Positions 1 to 8,121 of a stretch of DNA of 64,000 nucleotides are shown piece by piece. The position numbers and the translations under genes are program-made. Under the pieces are notes generated by a model, which was not told where the DNA came from, did no database searches, and saw only the letters and a list, made by a program, of their open reading frames with translations. The DNA comes from Chloroflexota bacterium (GTDB lineage: Bacteria > Chloroflexota > Limnocylindria > Limnocylindrales > CSP1-4), in assembly GCA_919901745.1 (NCBI GenBank), contig CAKKPP010000039.1, forward strand, positions 39,426-103,425, in the 5' to 3' direction. Numbering within the stretch: the first letter of the stretch is position 1; each line of letters opens with the position of its first letter.

Positions 1-78
1 CACACTAAGGCGCCGCGCCTATCGGCGCGGCTCCCTGGTCCCCCGCAGCGAACGGATCGGTGTCGACCGACCCAGCGA

Positions 79-1746
79 CTATTGGCCCAGGCGCGGCTCG
101 AGCAGCACGGGGGTTGTAGAGTCCGGTCCGTCGTATGTCTGGAAGATCTGCGACCCACCCGTGAACTGCGCGGTCCAGGCAACCAGCTGCCCGATGTTGT
201 TGTGTGTCGGCTGCCCGGCCATCTTGACGTTGTCAAACGGGGCGTAGATCAGCCCTCGGTAGTCAATCCCGGATCCGGAGGTCATCTGCAGAATATTCGT
301 CGACGGTCCTCCTCCGGAGCCACACGACGCTGCACTCTTGCAGACATATACGGCCATGCCCTTCATGAAGGGGTCGCTCGGTGGCGTGTAGGCAACCGTT
401 GTTCCAGCGGCCCAGGTAGTAACCCCGGCTGCGCCCGACTTTACTGCCCAGGCCCCGTACTTGCAGGTTGTGTCGCCCCCTAAGGCGGTCCCACCGCAGG
501 CAGTGGCCAGCGGATTGAGCGTCGCATTGCCGCTGTTCAGTGAAATGGTCGCCCCAGCATTCATGTCGAGGTCGCCACCCCGAGCGAAGACGAGGGTCAC
601 CCCATCACCGATGACGAGGCCAGAGTTGTTGATGTCGAGCGTGCCCGTGATGTAAAAGATCCCGTTCGTCTTGCCACTCACGAGACTGTACGTCGGGTCG
701 AGGACGAGGCACCGGCCGTTGGGCACCGTGATGTCGTCGTATCGCCCGGCCGGCAGCCGATCAACATTCCCGACGATCGGGCAGCTATCCCCCGTCCGGT
801 TTGTCGATGCATCGGGTGGAAAGGCACCGATGTCCCGATTCTCGAGACACCCACTGCCGACACCGACGCCGTACGTGAGGCACGGCGCCGGATACGCCGG
901 GTCCGCAACCTCCGCGAGGTACTGCGGCGTGACGGGGTTATTCGCAGCATCGACGATCTGGCTCGGTGTCCAGCCATTGCCGCCCGCAGGAACGTACTCA
1001 GTGAGGAAGACTCCGTAGGTATCAGGTGTCGAACCCGTGAACCTGATTCCTGAGGTCACGCCATTCACGCTGAGTCCCCAGTTCCCCCCCAGGTCGCCGT
1101 CGATCACATTCAGGATCGTCCCACCGTTGACGTCCAGGTCCGTGGGGTTCCCATTTGTCGGTTGACCGTTCTTTCGAAGGGTGATGACGGCAAATCTGTT
1201 CGGGAACGATCCGGCGGAAGCCCAGCTGCTGATGGTCGGGTTCCCCAGGCCGTAGATGCGCCCCAGGAAGGCTTCGCTGTTTCGCTCGACCCATGCGTAC
1301 GCCACGCGATTGCTGCCGGAATAGGCCCCTGCGTAGGCGGCCTGAGCACCGAGCGGCGGCGTACTGACCCACATTCGGTAGCCGCCTGCGGTGATCGGAG
1401 CTCCGATCGCGGTGTTGGCGTTCCACAGCGGCTGCCCGAAATTTGGTCCTGGGTTCGGGTCCGTCACGGGCAGCGTGACACTCAGAGAGGCCGCGAGGGA
1501 CGTCCACACAGCTTGCCGGGCCGCGACCTGCTTGGCCACGGTCACCGGGCGACTCAGGAGCACGGATCCCTGCAACACGGCGGCGTCGACGGCGTTCTGG
1601 TAGTCGCGCCGAACCTTCAGCCACGAACCGTAGTCAATGACAAGCGCGGCCGACAGGAGCAGGACGAAGGTCAGGAACAGGGCGAAGATTGCGAGCGCCT
1701 GGCCACCTTGCGGGGAGTTGGTCACGTGCCGCTTGAAACTCAGCAT
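79..1746 (-). CDS. TadG-like Flp pilus assembly protein
   Basis: This is a 555-residue protein whose N-terminus carries the TadE/TadG signature. A GGQALAIFALF motif is followed by a hydrophobic helix (about residues 17-38) and a YQNAVDAAVLQGSVLL stretch, as in the putative Flp pilus-assembly TadG-like N-terminal domain. The remainder is a Gly/Asn/Thr-rich secreted region. Its repeated short beta segments at about residues 365-410 (ITGTLDINNSG, DGVTLVFARGGD) resemble a beta-helix of the kind found in surface adhesin or pilus-tip-like proteins. It overlaps the upstream TadE gene by 7 bp, so it belongs to the same operon. It probably acts at the cell envelope in Flp pilus assembly or anchoring. 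The role of the large C-terminal region is not known. Confidence 0.8.
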   Translation of the reverse strand: MLSFKRHVTNSPQGGQALAIFALFLTFVLLLSAALVIDYGSWLKVRRDYQNAVDAAVLQGSVLLSRPVTVAKQVAARQAVWTSLAASLSVTLPVTDPNPGPNFGQPLWNANTAIGAPITAGGYRMWVSTPPLGAQAAYAGAYSGSNRVAYAWVERNSEAFLGRIYGLGNPTISSWASAGSFPNRFAVITLRKNGQPTNGNPTDLDVNGGTILNVIDGDLGGNWGLSVNGVTSGIRFTGSTPDTYGVFLTEYVPAGGNGWTPSQIVDAANNPVTPQYLAEVADPAYPAPCLTYGVGVGSGCLENRDIGAFPPDASTNRTGDSCPIVGNVDRLPAGRYDDITVPNGRCLVLDPTYSLVSGKTNGIFYITGTLDINNSGLVIGDGVTLVFARGGDLDMNAGATISLNSGNATLNPLATACGGTALGGDTTCKYGAWAVKSGAAGVTTWAAGTTVAYTPPSDPFMKGMAVYVCKSAASCGSGGGPSTNILQMTSGSGIDYRGLIYAPFDNVKMAGQPTHNNIGQLVAWTAQFTGGSQIFQTYDGPDSTTPVLLEPRLGQ

Positions 1747-2261
1747 GACGGAAGGCTCCCGGTAGAGGTAAGGCGCGGATTCTCCACGCGCATTTCTTCA
1801 ACGACTCGACTGGTGAGTGCGTTATCGGTGGACCCATCAAGCGCATCAACGATCCCGCCGACGAGCGGGATCAACAGGGGATGCCGGTAGACGGCAATCA
1901 CCCTGACGCGGATGGCGTAGCTCGGATACCCAGCATTGTTGTTGGGATTTGCCGCGCCGCAGTAGGCGATCGTCGACCCGCCCGCCCCAAGGACCACATT
2001 GCCGGGTCGAAAACCCAGGATTGCCTTCGGCAACTGCCTCGCGGTCAGTTCGGTCAAGACCTGTGCGCTCGTGGCTGTGGGGACCGTCGCCGCGTACCTG
2101 GCGGTTTCGCGGGCAGCGTTGCTCATGCCGATGTAGCCGCCCAGTGTGAAACCGAACTGGATCACCGCAAACAGCATGAGGAACAGGACCGGCGCGAGCA
2201 GCGCGAACTCAGGTAGCGCCTGCCCACGATCGCCGGATCGCCCGGGGAGCCGCGCTTTCAC
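1740..2261 (-). CDS. TadE-like pseudopilin
   Basis: A 173-residue TadE-family minor pseudopilin. The RGQALPEFALLAPVLFLMLF motif (about residues 12-31) has the prepilin-like conserved E in the hydrophobic helix, and AARETARYAATVP follows. Such proteins are processed at the membrane and support Flp/Tad pilus biogenesis. The GTG start (2261) overlaps the TGA of the upstream TadE gene (GTGA), and the 3' end overlaps the TadG-like gene. The three genes therefore look translationally coupled. Confidence 0.85.
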   Translation of the reverse strand: MKARLPGRSGDRGQALPEFALLAPVLFLMLFAVIQFGFTLGGYIGMSNAARETARYAATVPTATSAQVLTELTARQLPKAILGFRPGNVVLGAGGSTIAYCGAANPNNNAGYPSYAIRVRVIAVYRHPLLIPLVGGIVDALDGSTDNALTSRVVEEMRVENPRLTSTGSLPSC

Positions 2262-2827
2262 GGGTTGTAGCAGGATGGCGTTGCCGTCAACCCGCCCCCA
2301 TAAGGAAGCACGATCTGATCGTTCTCCACGCGCATCTCCTGGCTTGCTCCCACCCTCAGCCCTCCATCGCCTGAGTTCCCATCAATCCCAATGAGGATGG
2401 GCCCCAGGAGGGGAACGAACACGGGATGAACGTATGACGCGTCAATACGGACAACGACGATCAGGTTTCCCGAGGCGTCTGTTTCGGTTCTGTAGCAGAC
2501 CATCGTGTCGCCCGGCCCGGACGTCACAAGGCCGCTGGCCGAGTATGCAAAGACATTCTTCTTCAGGAAGCCGCTCGACGGATTGGCCAGGGCGTCGTAC
2601 ACACCTTGGCCATTGCCGGTCGCGGCAGCCGTCGTTGTCGTTGGGGTGGTGGTCGCCGCGAGGCGACCAGCCTCGCGAACAGCATTCGTAATGCCGACCT
2701 GCGCCGCCAGGATGAAGGCGAATTGAATCACCGAAAGCAGCAGGACCGCGAGCACTGGAAGGATCAACGCGAACTCGACGAGCGACTGACCGCCATCACG
2801 CTGGATGCTCGTGCTTCGATGATCCAC
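2258..2827 (-). CDS. TadE-like pseudopilin, first gene of the tad segment
   Basis: TadE-family protein of 189 residues with DGGQSLVEFALILPVLAVLL near the N-terminus and the NAVREAGRLAATTTPT segment after the helix. The open frame extends much further upstream to 3328, but that extension is basic and low in complexity. A GTG at 2827 preceded by GAGGG at 5-nt spacing places the start about 12 residues before the TadE motif, as is usual. A possible -10 (TATTGT, minus strand, 2883-2888) lies about 56 nt upstream. The C-terminus shares the HPVFVPLLGPI...EMRVEN pattern with the next TadE (HPLLIPLVGGI...EMRVEN), so the two are tandem duplicates. Confidence 0.82.
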   Translation of the reverse strand: MDHRSTSIQRDGGQSLVEFALILPVLAVLLLSVIQFAFILAAQVGITNAVREAGRLAATTTPTTTTAAATGNGQGVYDALANPSSGFLKKNVFAYSASGLVTSGPGDTMVCYRTETDASGNLIVVVRIDASYVHPVFVPLLGPILIGIDGNSGDGGLRVGASQEMRVENDQIVLPYGGGLTATPSCYNP

Positions 2828-3010
2828 GCCAGCCCTCAGTTGCCATCCGGGCACAACATCGCCGCGCACCTTTGTTCGCGGGACAATAGCGAGGAAACCT
2901 GTCAGACCGCCTTGCGACGGGGCGAGTCCGGCACGGCCCCTATTCAGCCTTGCGGCCCCAGTACGAATGACGCCTAGCGTCTGTGCTCGGGGCCGGAGTA
3001 ACTTCCCTGC

Positions 3011-3178
3011 ATGAAGAGACCCGCTCTCGCCGCTGCCCTCTGGGCTTACGTCGGCTGGACAGCCGGCTCCCTCGCTGTCTGGTTCTTCGGAGCCCCGGAA
3101 CTTGTCGGTCCGCTGGCCGGGCTCGCTGCCATGGGAGCCTGCGTCGGACTGCACCCGGCGTTTCGTCGCGCCGCCTGA
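3011..3178 (+). CDS. small membrane protein (paralogue of the 3448 gene)
   Basis: A 55-residue reading frame starting MKRPALAAALWAYVGWTAG, with two hydrophobic segments (about residues 5-27 and 31-48) and a short basic tail. It is too short to score as a gene alone. However, its start is closely matched by the second small frame 440 bp downstream (MKRLFAAALWAYAFWYLGAF), which argues that both are real. A weak GGAG lies 14 nt upstream of the ATG. No family is recognised; it may be a small integral membrane protein. Confidence 0.5.
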   Translation: MKRPALAAALWAYVGWTAGSLAVWFFGAPELVGPLAGLAAMGACVGLHPAFRRAA

Positions 3179-3354
3179 TAGGCCTCGACCGCGGACGAGC
3201 CCGAGCGCCGTCCTCTCCCACGAGCAGTCTGGGCCGTAGCCCGCTCGCAGCGGGCCCGAACGTATGATCACTGGGCCGACCGTCGAACCATGAGCGTGAT
3301 CACGGGCGGGGGTTCCATGGTTCCGCATGATGACCGGCAGACCTTGCAGCCGAC

Positions 3355-3372
3355 CTTACGTCGGTGCGTAAG
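3355..3372. promoter_or_regulatory. inverted repeat upstream of small membrane gene
   Basis: CTTACG-TCGGTG-CGTAAG is a perfect 6-bp-arm palindrome 75 bp before the 3448 start. It could be an operator or a small hairpin. No cognate regulator is evident. Confidence 0.3.
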
Positions 3373-3447
3373 CGCGCCAAGAGTCCCATCGTCTCACGGT
3401 ACGGATGAGCCATGTGCTGGTCGGGCCGCGGGGATCAGGATGAAGCC

Positions 3448-3663
3448 ATGAAACGACTCTTCGCCGCCGCCCTCTGGGCGTACGCCTTCTGGTACCTCGG
3501 TGCGTTCATCGCGCTCACGATCGGGATTTCCGACCTGTTCGGCCTCATCCTCGGCACGTCCGCGGGAGTCCTGATCGCGGTCGATCCGCGACGGGTCGTC
3601 TTCCGCCCGGCGATGCCCCGGATCGCGTTGCCGGTCTCGCGATCGGCCGGCGAGCCCGCCTGA
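3448..3663 (+). CDS. small membrane protein (paralogue of the 3011 gene)
   Basis: A 71-residue protein, MKRLFAAALWAYAFWYLGAF..., with two predicted transmembrane segments (about residues 5-27 and 31-46) and a basic, Pro-rich cytoplasmic tail. The ATG at 3448 is preceded by AGGATGAAGCC, a good ribosome site. The N-terminal 20 residues closely match the 55-residue frame at 3011, so the pair is a tandem duplication. Function unknown. It converges on the histidine kinase gene 30 bp away. Confidence 0.6.
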   Translation: MKRLFAAALWAYAFWYLGAFIALTIGISDLFGLILGTSAGVLIAVDPRRVVFRPAMPRIALPVSRSAGEPA

Positions 3664-3692
3664 GCCGTCTCGAGACCCCACGACTCGAGACC

Positions 3693-5159
3693 CTAGGACT
3701 CGCTCGGGGTTTCACCCGGCAGGAGCACGCTGAATACGGCGCCCCCGCCTTCCTGCCGCGGCGCCAACACGAGGTCGCCACCCATCGCGCGGCACAGCTC
3801 GCGCGACACGTACAGGCCCAGGCCGCTGCCCTCGTGGTGCGCCTGGCGGCCGCCCCGCTCGAATCGCCCGAACAGTCGGTCTCGATCGGCGTCCGCGACG
3901 CCGGGTCCCCGGTCTTCCACGCGCAACCGCAGCCGTCCCGCGCGCTCATCGGTGTCGATCGCCACGGAGACGGCCGTCCCGCCACCGTACTTCACGGCGT
4001 TGTCGAGCAGCGCCCACAGCACCTGGTCGAGCTGGTCCCCGTCGACCACGGCCAGCCAACCGGACGAGCGATCGTCGAGGACAAACGGTGTCTCACTCCC
4101 GCCCAGCGCCTCCCAGGTGCGACGAACCCTCGGAGCGAGCGCAACCACCTCCGTGCGCGGCCGGAGGGCCCCCGATTCGAGGCGGGTCACCGTCAGGAGC
4201 TGGCGGACCATTCGCGACAGGCGCTCCGACTGCTCGGCGATGATCGTGAGGCGCCGGTCCGGCTGCGCCGCGGCCAGCTGATCGGCGTACGCCCGGATGC
4301 TCGTGAGCGGTGTCTGGAGGTTGTGGCTCACACCCCGCAGGAAGTCGTCCTTCGCCGCGTCCAGTTCGAGCAGCTGGCGATTCTGGGCTTCCACTCGGGT
4401 GAACAGCTGGGCATTCCGGATGGCCACGGCGATGCCGCTGGCGAAGACCGCAAGCAATTCCTGGTCTGCGCGCTCCCAGGCTCGTGTCGCGGGGAGTCGT
4501 CCGATCAGGATCCCGAGCTCCTCGTGGCCGACACGCAGGATGGCCCGGGCCGGTCGTGGCTCGCCCGGAACGTCCTCCTGGATTGGGGCGAGGTCGGGGT
4601 CGCCGAGCAGGATCGTTGCGTCGATCATGCCGAACGCCGCCCGGGCATCGTCGGCGGCACGGTTGACCAGCCACTCGACCCCCTCGCGCGGCGTCGCCGA
4701 CTCGAGCGCGGCCAGGATCCGGCTCAGTTCTTGATCGCGGCGGCCGAGGTCGTCGGCGAGTCGATTGTGGCTCTCGGCGAGTCGGGCGAGTTCGTCATCG
4801 CCGTACACGACGATCGGCGTGGAGAGATCGCCGGCCGACACACGGTCGACGGCTGCCGCGATGGCCCGCAGGGGCCGGGTCAGGTCGGCCGCCAGCACGT
4901 ACGCGATCAAAACGCCGAGAACAGCTGCGACGGCGATCGCGAAGAGGACCAGCGGCCCGAACGTCGGGTCCAGGTTTCCACTGGCCGCCTCGATTGCGAG
5001 GACCGCGATTCCGAAGCCCGTCAATGGCAGGACGGCAGCCGCCACGAGGCCGGCCGTGAGCCGCGTCCGGAAGGAGAGCGGCGGCCCGATTCGCTCCGGC
5101 TCGGGCGGTGCATCGATCGACTCGAACGGATCTCGAAGTCGGCGCTCCGGTTGGGTCAC
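3693..5159 (-). CDS. sensor histidine kinase (HAMP-GAF-HisKA-HATPase)
   Basis: A 488-residue membrane histidine kinase. Two transmembrane helices (about residues 32-54 and 66-90) bracket a very short external loop. A HAMP linker follows (DLTRPLRAIAAAVDRVSAGD), then a GAF-like domain (about 150-280), the HisKA helix with the phospho-acceptor His in RGVSHNLQTPLTSIRAYADQ, and a complete HATPase (DNAVKYGGG, EDRGPGV, GSGLGLYVSRELCRAMGG). The GTG start at 5159 overlaps the TGA of the response regulator (GTGA); the open frame beyond it lies inside that gene. The minimal sensor loop suggests that the ligand is sensed in the membrane or by the cytoplasmic GAF. It presumably phosphorylates its operon partner. 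Confidence 0.9.
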   Translation of the reverse strand: MTQPERRLRDPFESIDAPPEPERIGPPLSFRTRLTAGLVAAAVLPLTGFGIAVLAIEAASGNLDPTFGPLVLFAIAVAAVLGVLIAYVLAADLTRPLRAIAAAVDRVSAGDLSTPIVVYGDDELARLAESHNRLADDLGRRDQELSRILAALESATPREGVEWLVNRAADDARAAFGMIDATILLGDPDLAPIQEDVPGEPRPARAILRVGHEELGILIGRLPATRAWERADQELLAVFASGIAVAIRNAQLFTRVEAQNRQLLELDAAKDDFLRGVSHNLQTPLTSIRAYADQLAAAQPDRRLTIIAEQSERLSRMVRQLLTVTRLESGALRPRTEVVALAPRVRRTWEALGGSETPFVLDDRSSGWLAVVDGDQLDQVLWALLDNAVKYGGGTAVSVAIDTDERAGRLRLRVEDRGPGVADADRDRLFGRFERGGRQAHHEGSGLGLYVSRELCRAMGGDLVLAPRQEGGGAVFSVLLPGETPSES

Positions 5160-5908
5160 CGGTCGTGCGCCGGCCGAGCTTCGTCGCCATCCGCGGCGAC
5201 CAAGCGGTAGCCGATTCCGCGAACGGTCTGGACGTGGATCGGATGGTTCGGATCTACCTCCACCTTCTGGCGGAGCCGGCGCATCGTGACCCACACGTAC
5301 GTCCGGTCGGCGTCCTCGGTATCGGCCCAGCCACGGGCCAGGAGCGTGTCGGTGGTGACCGTCCGCCCGAGATTGGCGGCCAGTGCGTAGAGCAGCCGCG
5401 ACTCGGTCGGCGTCAACTGGACGGTCGCTCCACCGACGGTCGCCTCGCGGCGGTGCAGCTCCAGGCTCAACTTCGGACCCAGGACGAGCCGCTGACGGGG
5501 AACCTTGTCACCGAGCCGGCGCAGAACCCGGTTGATCCGCGCCCGGAGCTCAGGGTAGTGGTAGGGCTTGGTGATGTAATCCTCGGCAACCTCCTCGAGG
5601 AGATCCGCCTTGGAATCGCCGGCGTCGATCGCCGACAGGACGATGATCGGCAGGTCCGCCTTGGCCTTGATCTCGCGGGCCATCGAGAGGCCGTCCATCC
5701 GCGGCATCATCATGTCGATGATGAGCAGGTCGGGCCACGAGATCTCGAGCCGTCGGAGGGCCTCGTCGCCGGCGCGTGCGGTCGAAACCTCGTAGCCATC
5801 GGAGCGGAGCTGCTCGGCAAGGACCACGAGAAGATTCGGGTCGTCGTCGACGATCATGATCCGCGGTGCGACTCCGGCGGCCGGACCGCCGCCCCCGCTG
5901 CTCATCAT
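5156..5908 (-). CDS. OmpR/PhoB-family response regulator
   Basis: Receiver domain with acidic pocket D21-D22 and phospho-acceptor D65 in LLIIDMMMPRMDG, and the conserved Lys in DYITKPYHYPELRARI. It is followed by a winged-helix Trans_reg_C domain (VQLTPTESRLLYALAAN ... RRLRQKVEVDPNHP ... TVRGIGYRL). 250 residues, normal for the family. First gene of the two-component pair: the kinase GTG overlaps its stop. TATCCT lies 7 nt before the ATG, suggesting a leaderless transcript. Target genes unknown; the adjacent small membrane proteins are candidates by position only. Confidence 0.92.
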   Translation of the reverse strand: MMSSGGGGPAAGVAPRIMIVDDDPNLLVVLAEQLRSDGYEVSTARAGDEALRRLEISWPDLLIIDMMMPRMDGLSMAREIKAKADLPIIVLSAIDAGDSKADLLEEVAEDYITKPYHYPELRARINRVLRRLGDKVPRQRLVLGPKLSLELHRREATVGGATVQLTPTESRLLYALAANLGRTVTTDTLLARGWADTEDADRTYVWVTMRRLRQKVEVDPNHPIHVQTVRGIGYRLVAADGDEARPAHDR

Positions 5909-5915
5909 GGCGTCG

Positions 5916-5921
5916 AGGATA
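5916..5921 (-). promoter_or_regulatory. -10-like hexamer, response regulator
   Basis: TATCCT on the minus strand with 7 nt to the ATG at 5908. Transcription would start at or next to the start codon. Confidence 0.45.
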
Positions 5922-5987
5922 GCAGCGGGGCCGAAGCTCGCTCCGGACCGTGTGAGTGCTCAGGACCGTCAGGGCGCGCACTGACGA

Positions 5988-6089
5988 CCCCGAGTAATGA
6001 GATCCGGCCTCGACGAGCTTGGCGGGACAGGAAATCCGACGATCTGGGTGGACCGCCACCCACGCTCAGCTCGATTCCGATTACCGGGG
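5988..6089 (+). repeat. ~100-bp palindromic repeat, copy A
   Basis: Left end CCCCGAGTAATGAGATCC and right end CGATTACCGGGG are inverted repeats. Inner arms (CGAGCTTGGCGGGA / ACCGCCACCCACGCTCAGC) also pair, so the whole unit can fold into one long hairpin. The centre contains GACGATCTGGGTGG. It is related to copies at 7116, 22212, 38262 (inverted) and 61400, and lies between the response regulator and the HTH/nuclease-like gene. Confidence 0.75.
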
Positions 6090-6120
6090 CTAATCTCAGG
6101 CGCGGGGACGGCGGTGTCGA

Positions 6121-6205
6121 GGCGATTCCCGGACGCGGCCGCGCGGCGTGGCGATTCCCGGACGCGGCAGCGCGGCCTGGCGATGCCTGGCGCGGCGCGT
6201 GGTGA
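6121..6205 (+). repeat. 29-bp tandem repeat, about 2.7 copies
   Basis: Unit beginning GGCGATTCCCGGACGCGG. Two near-identical 29-bp copies (6121, 6150) and a degenerate third (6179) sit between palindromic copy A and the HTH gene. Confidence 0.7.
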
Positions 6206-6249
6206 TGTGATCATTGCCCGGTAAGTGCGTTCCGCTATGAATCGCACCG

Positions 6250-7110
6250 ATGTCGCAACGGGGCCGAGCGGCGACGGAGATCGGCGCGGACGTGCGTCGG
6301 CTTCGAGCCGAGGTCGGCTGGACGCAACGAGAGCTGGCCGGCCGAGCGCGCGTCTCACAGGGGTGGATCTCCCTGGTGGAGCGGGGCCACGCGGGCGGTC
6401 TGTCGATCGCCGCCGCGGAGCGGATCATCGACGCGATCGGCGCCCGGCTCGTCGTCACAGTCGACGCCCCGTACCTGGGAGATCGCGTCCGGCAGCGAGA
6501 TCCGGCGCACGCGAGGATGAGCGCGTACGTCGGCGATCGAATGCATGCGCAGGGCTGGCTCGTGAACGCGGAGGTTGAGGTCGGTGGCGACCGGTCGCGC
6601 GGCTGGATCGACCTCCTCGCGTTCCACGCAGGTTCCGGTGTGGTCCTGGTCATCGAACTCAAGACTGAGATCCACGACCTGGGGAGGATCGAGCGGTCCC
6701 TGGACTGGTACGCCCGCGAGGCGTGGGCAGCCGCCCGACGCTGCGGCTGGCGGCCACGGACGATCGCGAGCTGCCTCCTCCTCCTGTTGACCAAGGCGAG
6801 TGATGCCCGCGCGCAGGCGAATCGGGTCGCGCTCGACGCGGGGTTCCCGCTGCGTGCGAGGCATCTGGCTTCCCTGGCGGACGGACTGTCCGACGTTCAA
6901 CGCGGCGCGCGGGCGGTCGCGATGGTCGATCCGCGGTCGCGCCGCTCGGCCTGGATCAGGCCGCTGCGCATCGATGGCCGCCGGACCGCCGCGCCGTACG
7001 AGGACTACGCGGGCTTCCTCCGCACCGCGCAGCGTGTGCGGCGCCGGAGGGTCGGGAACGCGCCGGACGCCCGTCCGCGGACCGCAGATGAGTCCGGGCG
7101 TGGACCGTAG
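6250..7110 (+). CDS. XRE-type HTH protein with PD-(D/E)XK-like core
   Basis: A 286-residue two-domain protein. Residues about 10-65 form a Cro/C1-type helix-turn-helix (LRAEVGWTQRELAGRARVSQ, then WISLVERG). Residues about 85-200 contain GWIDLLAF (D121) followed by VVLVIELKTE (E136-x-K138). This D...ExK strand pair is the hallmark of PD-(D/E)XK restriction-endonuclease-like folds, so a DNA-binding nuclease or nuclease-derived regulator is plausible. TATGAA lies 8 nt before the ATG. The gene is flanked on both sides by same-orientation copies of the ~100-bp palindromic repeat. No methyltransferase or toxin partner is adjacent. The fold assignment is inferred from motif spacing only. Confidence 0.75.
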   Translation: MSQRGRAATEIGADVRRLRAEVGWTQRELAGRARVSQGWISLVERGHAGGLSIAAAERIIDAIGARLVVTVDAPYLGDRVRQRDPAHARMSAYVGDRMHAQGWLVNAEVEVGGDRSRGWIDLLAFHAGSGVVLVIELKTEIHDLGRIERSLDWYAREAWAAARRCGWRPRTIASCLLLLLTKASDARAQANRVALDAGFPLRARHLASLADGLSDVQRGARAVAMVDPRSRRSAWIRPLRIDGRRTAAPYEDYAGFLRTAQRVRRRRVGNAPDARPRTADESGRGP

Positions 7111-7115
7111 ATGAG

Positions 7116-7215
7116 CCCGGGTAATCAGAATTGGCCTGAGCACGCTTGGCGCCACGAGGAAACCGACGGATTCGTTGCGCCGCCACGCTCGATGAAGCTC
7201 GCTTTGATTACCGGG
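7116..7215 (+). repeat. ~100-bp palindromic repeat, copy B
   Basis: Begins CCCGGGTAATCAGAATTGG and ends TTTGATTACCGGG, with inner GCACGCTTGGCGCCACG / GCCGCCACGCTCGATG. It starts 6 bp after the HTH/nuclease-like gene stop and ends 58 bp before the endonuclease III stop on the other strand. Same orientation as copy A. Confidence 0.8.
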
Positions 7216-7272
7216 ATTCGTCAGCTCGCCGGGCAAGGGCCGGGAAGCGCCGGCAAGCGCCGGCAAGCCGTA

Positions 7273-8121
7273 TCAGGGCGCCTTCGGGTCGACGTGGCGA
7301 CAGCGGGGGCGAATGGGGCAGCCATCGCAGGCGGGCCGAAGGGCGTGGCAGACCAGTCGGCCGTGGCGAATGAGATTGACGTGCGCCTCATGGATGTCGG
7401 CCGGCTCAAGGAGCGCCAGGAACAGTTCGTGGGCGTCATCGGCGCTGGCCTTTGGTGGGATGAGGCCGATCCGCTTCGAGACCCGCTCGACATGGCGGTC
7501 CACCGGCATCAGTGGGTGATCGAACGAGAACAGTTGCAGCACCGAGGCCGTCTTGCGGCCGATCCCGTCGATCGAGGTGAGCCAGTCGCGGGCGTCCAGC
7601 GGCGCCATCGTTCCGAGGAACTCGAGTGAGTAATCGCCGCGCTCGGCGTGAATTCGGCGAAGGGTCGCCTGGATCCGTGGCGCCTTCTGGGGTGCCAGCC
7701 CGCCCGGGCGGATCACGTCCACGAGTTCGTCGAGCGGTGCGCCGGCAACGGCCGCCCAGTCCGGCGGCGGAGCCTCGCTCAAGCCGATGCCGCCCCAGCC
7801 TCCGCCGGGAAGGTGGGCCTCGGACGGCAGGTCGGACGGGTACCGGAGGCGGAGCGCCTCGAACGCCTTCTCGGCGTTCACGTCGGCGCTGTTCTGGGTG
7901 AGGATCGTCAGGATCAGCTCACTCGTCGGGTCGAAGCGTCGTTGCCACACCGGATGGCCGTGCAGTCCGGCGAGGAGGTCGAGCGTGTCGCGGACGAGAC
8001 CCGGACGGGTTCGGTCGAGACGACGCACCCAGGTCCGGATCGGGTCTGGCTTGCGGCGTCGGGTCGGCCTCGGACGCCGGGCCGCCGTGCGGATGGCTGC
8101 GGCCGCGCGGGACGAGCTCAT
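7273..8121 (-). CDS. endonuclease III-like DNA glycosylase/AP lyase
   Basis: A 282-residue Nth/HhH-GPD protein. It shows the helix-hairpin-helix LTSIDGIGRKTASVLQLF with the catalytic Lys, the catalytic Asp in MPVDRHVERVSKRIGL, and a C-terminal four-cysteine loop with exact C-x6-C-x2-C-x5-C spacing (CHALRPACDGCPIRPRC) for a 4Fe-4S cluster. It would remove oxidised pyrimidines in base excision repair. The first ~60 residues are Arg/Pro-rich and unlike E. coli Nth. The ATG at 8121 overlaps the TGA of glycerate kinase (ATGA). The longer open frame to 8310 is inside that gene. Confidence 0.88.
   Translation of the reverse strand: MSSSRAAAAIRTAARRPRPTRRRKPDPIRTWVRRLDRTRPGLVRDTLDLLAGLHGHPVWQRRFDPTSELILTILTQNSADVNAEKAFEALRLRYPSDLPSEAHLPGGGWGGIGLSEAPPPDWAAVAGAPLDELVDVIRPGGLAPQKAPRIQATLRRIHAERGDYSLEFLGTMAPLDARDWLTSIDGIGRKTASVLQLFSFDHPLMPVDRHVERVSKRIGLIPPKASADDAHELFLALLEPADIHEAHVNLIRHGRLVCHALRPACDGCPIRPRCRHVDPKAP

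Noticed and set aside
1-40. Hairpin CCGCGCC-TATC-GGCGCGG (13-30) as terminator of the tad genes
   Set aside because: Short 7-bp stem without a U-tract, and the operon may continue beyond the window edge.
2258-3328. 356-residue version of the first TadE protein
   Set aside because: The N-terminal 167 residues are non-hydrophobic, basic and unlike TadE. GTG 2827 with GAGGG fits the family start.
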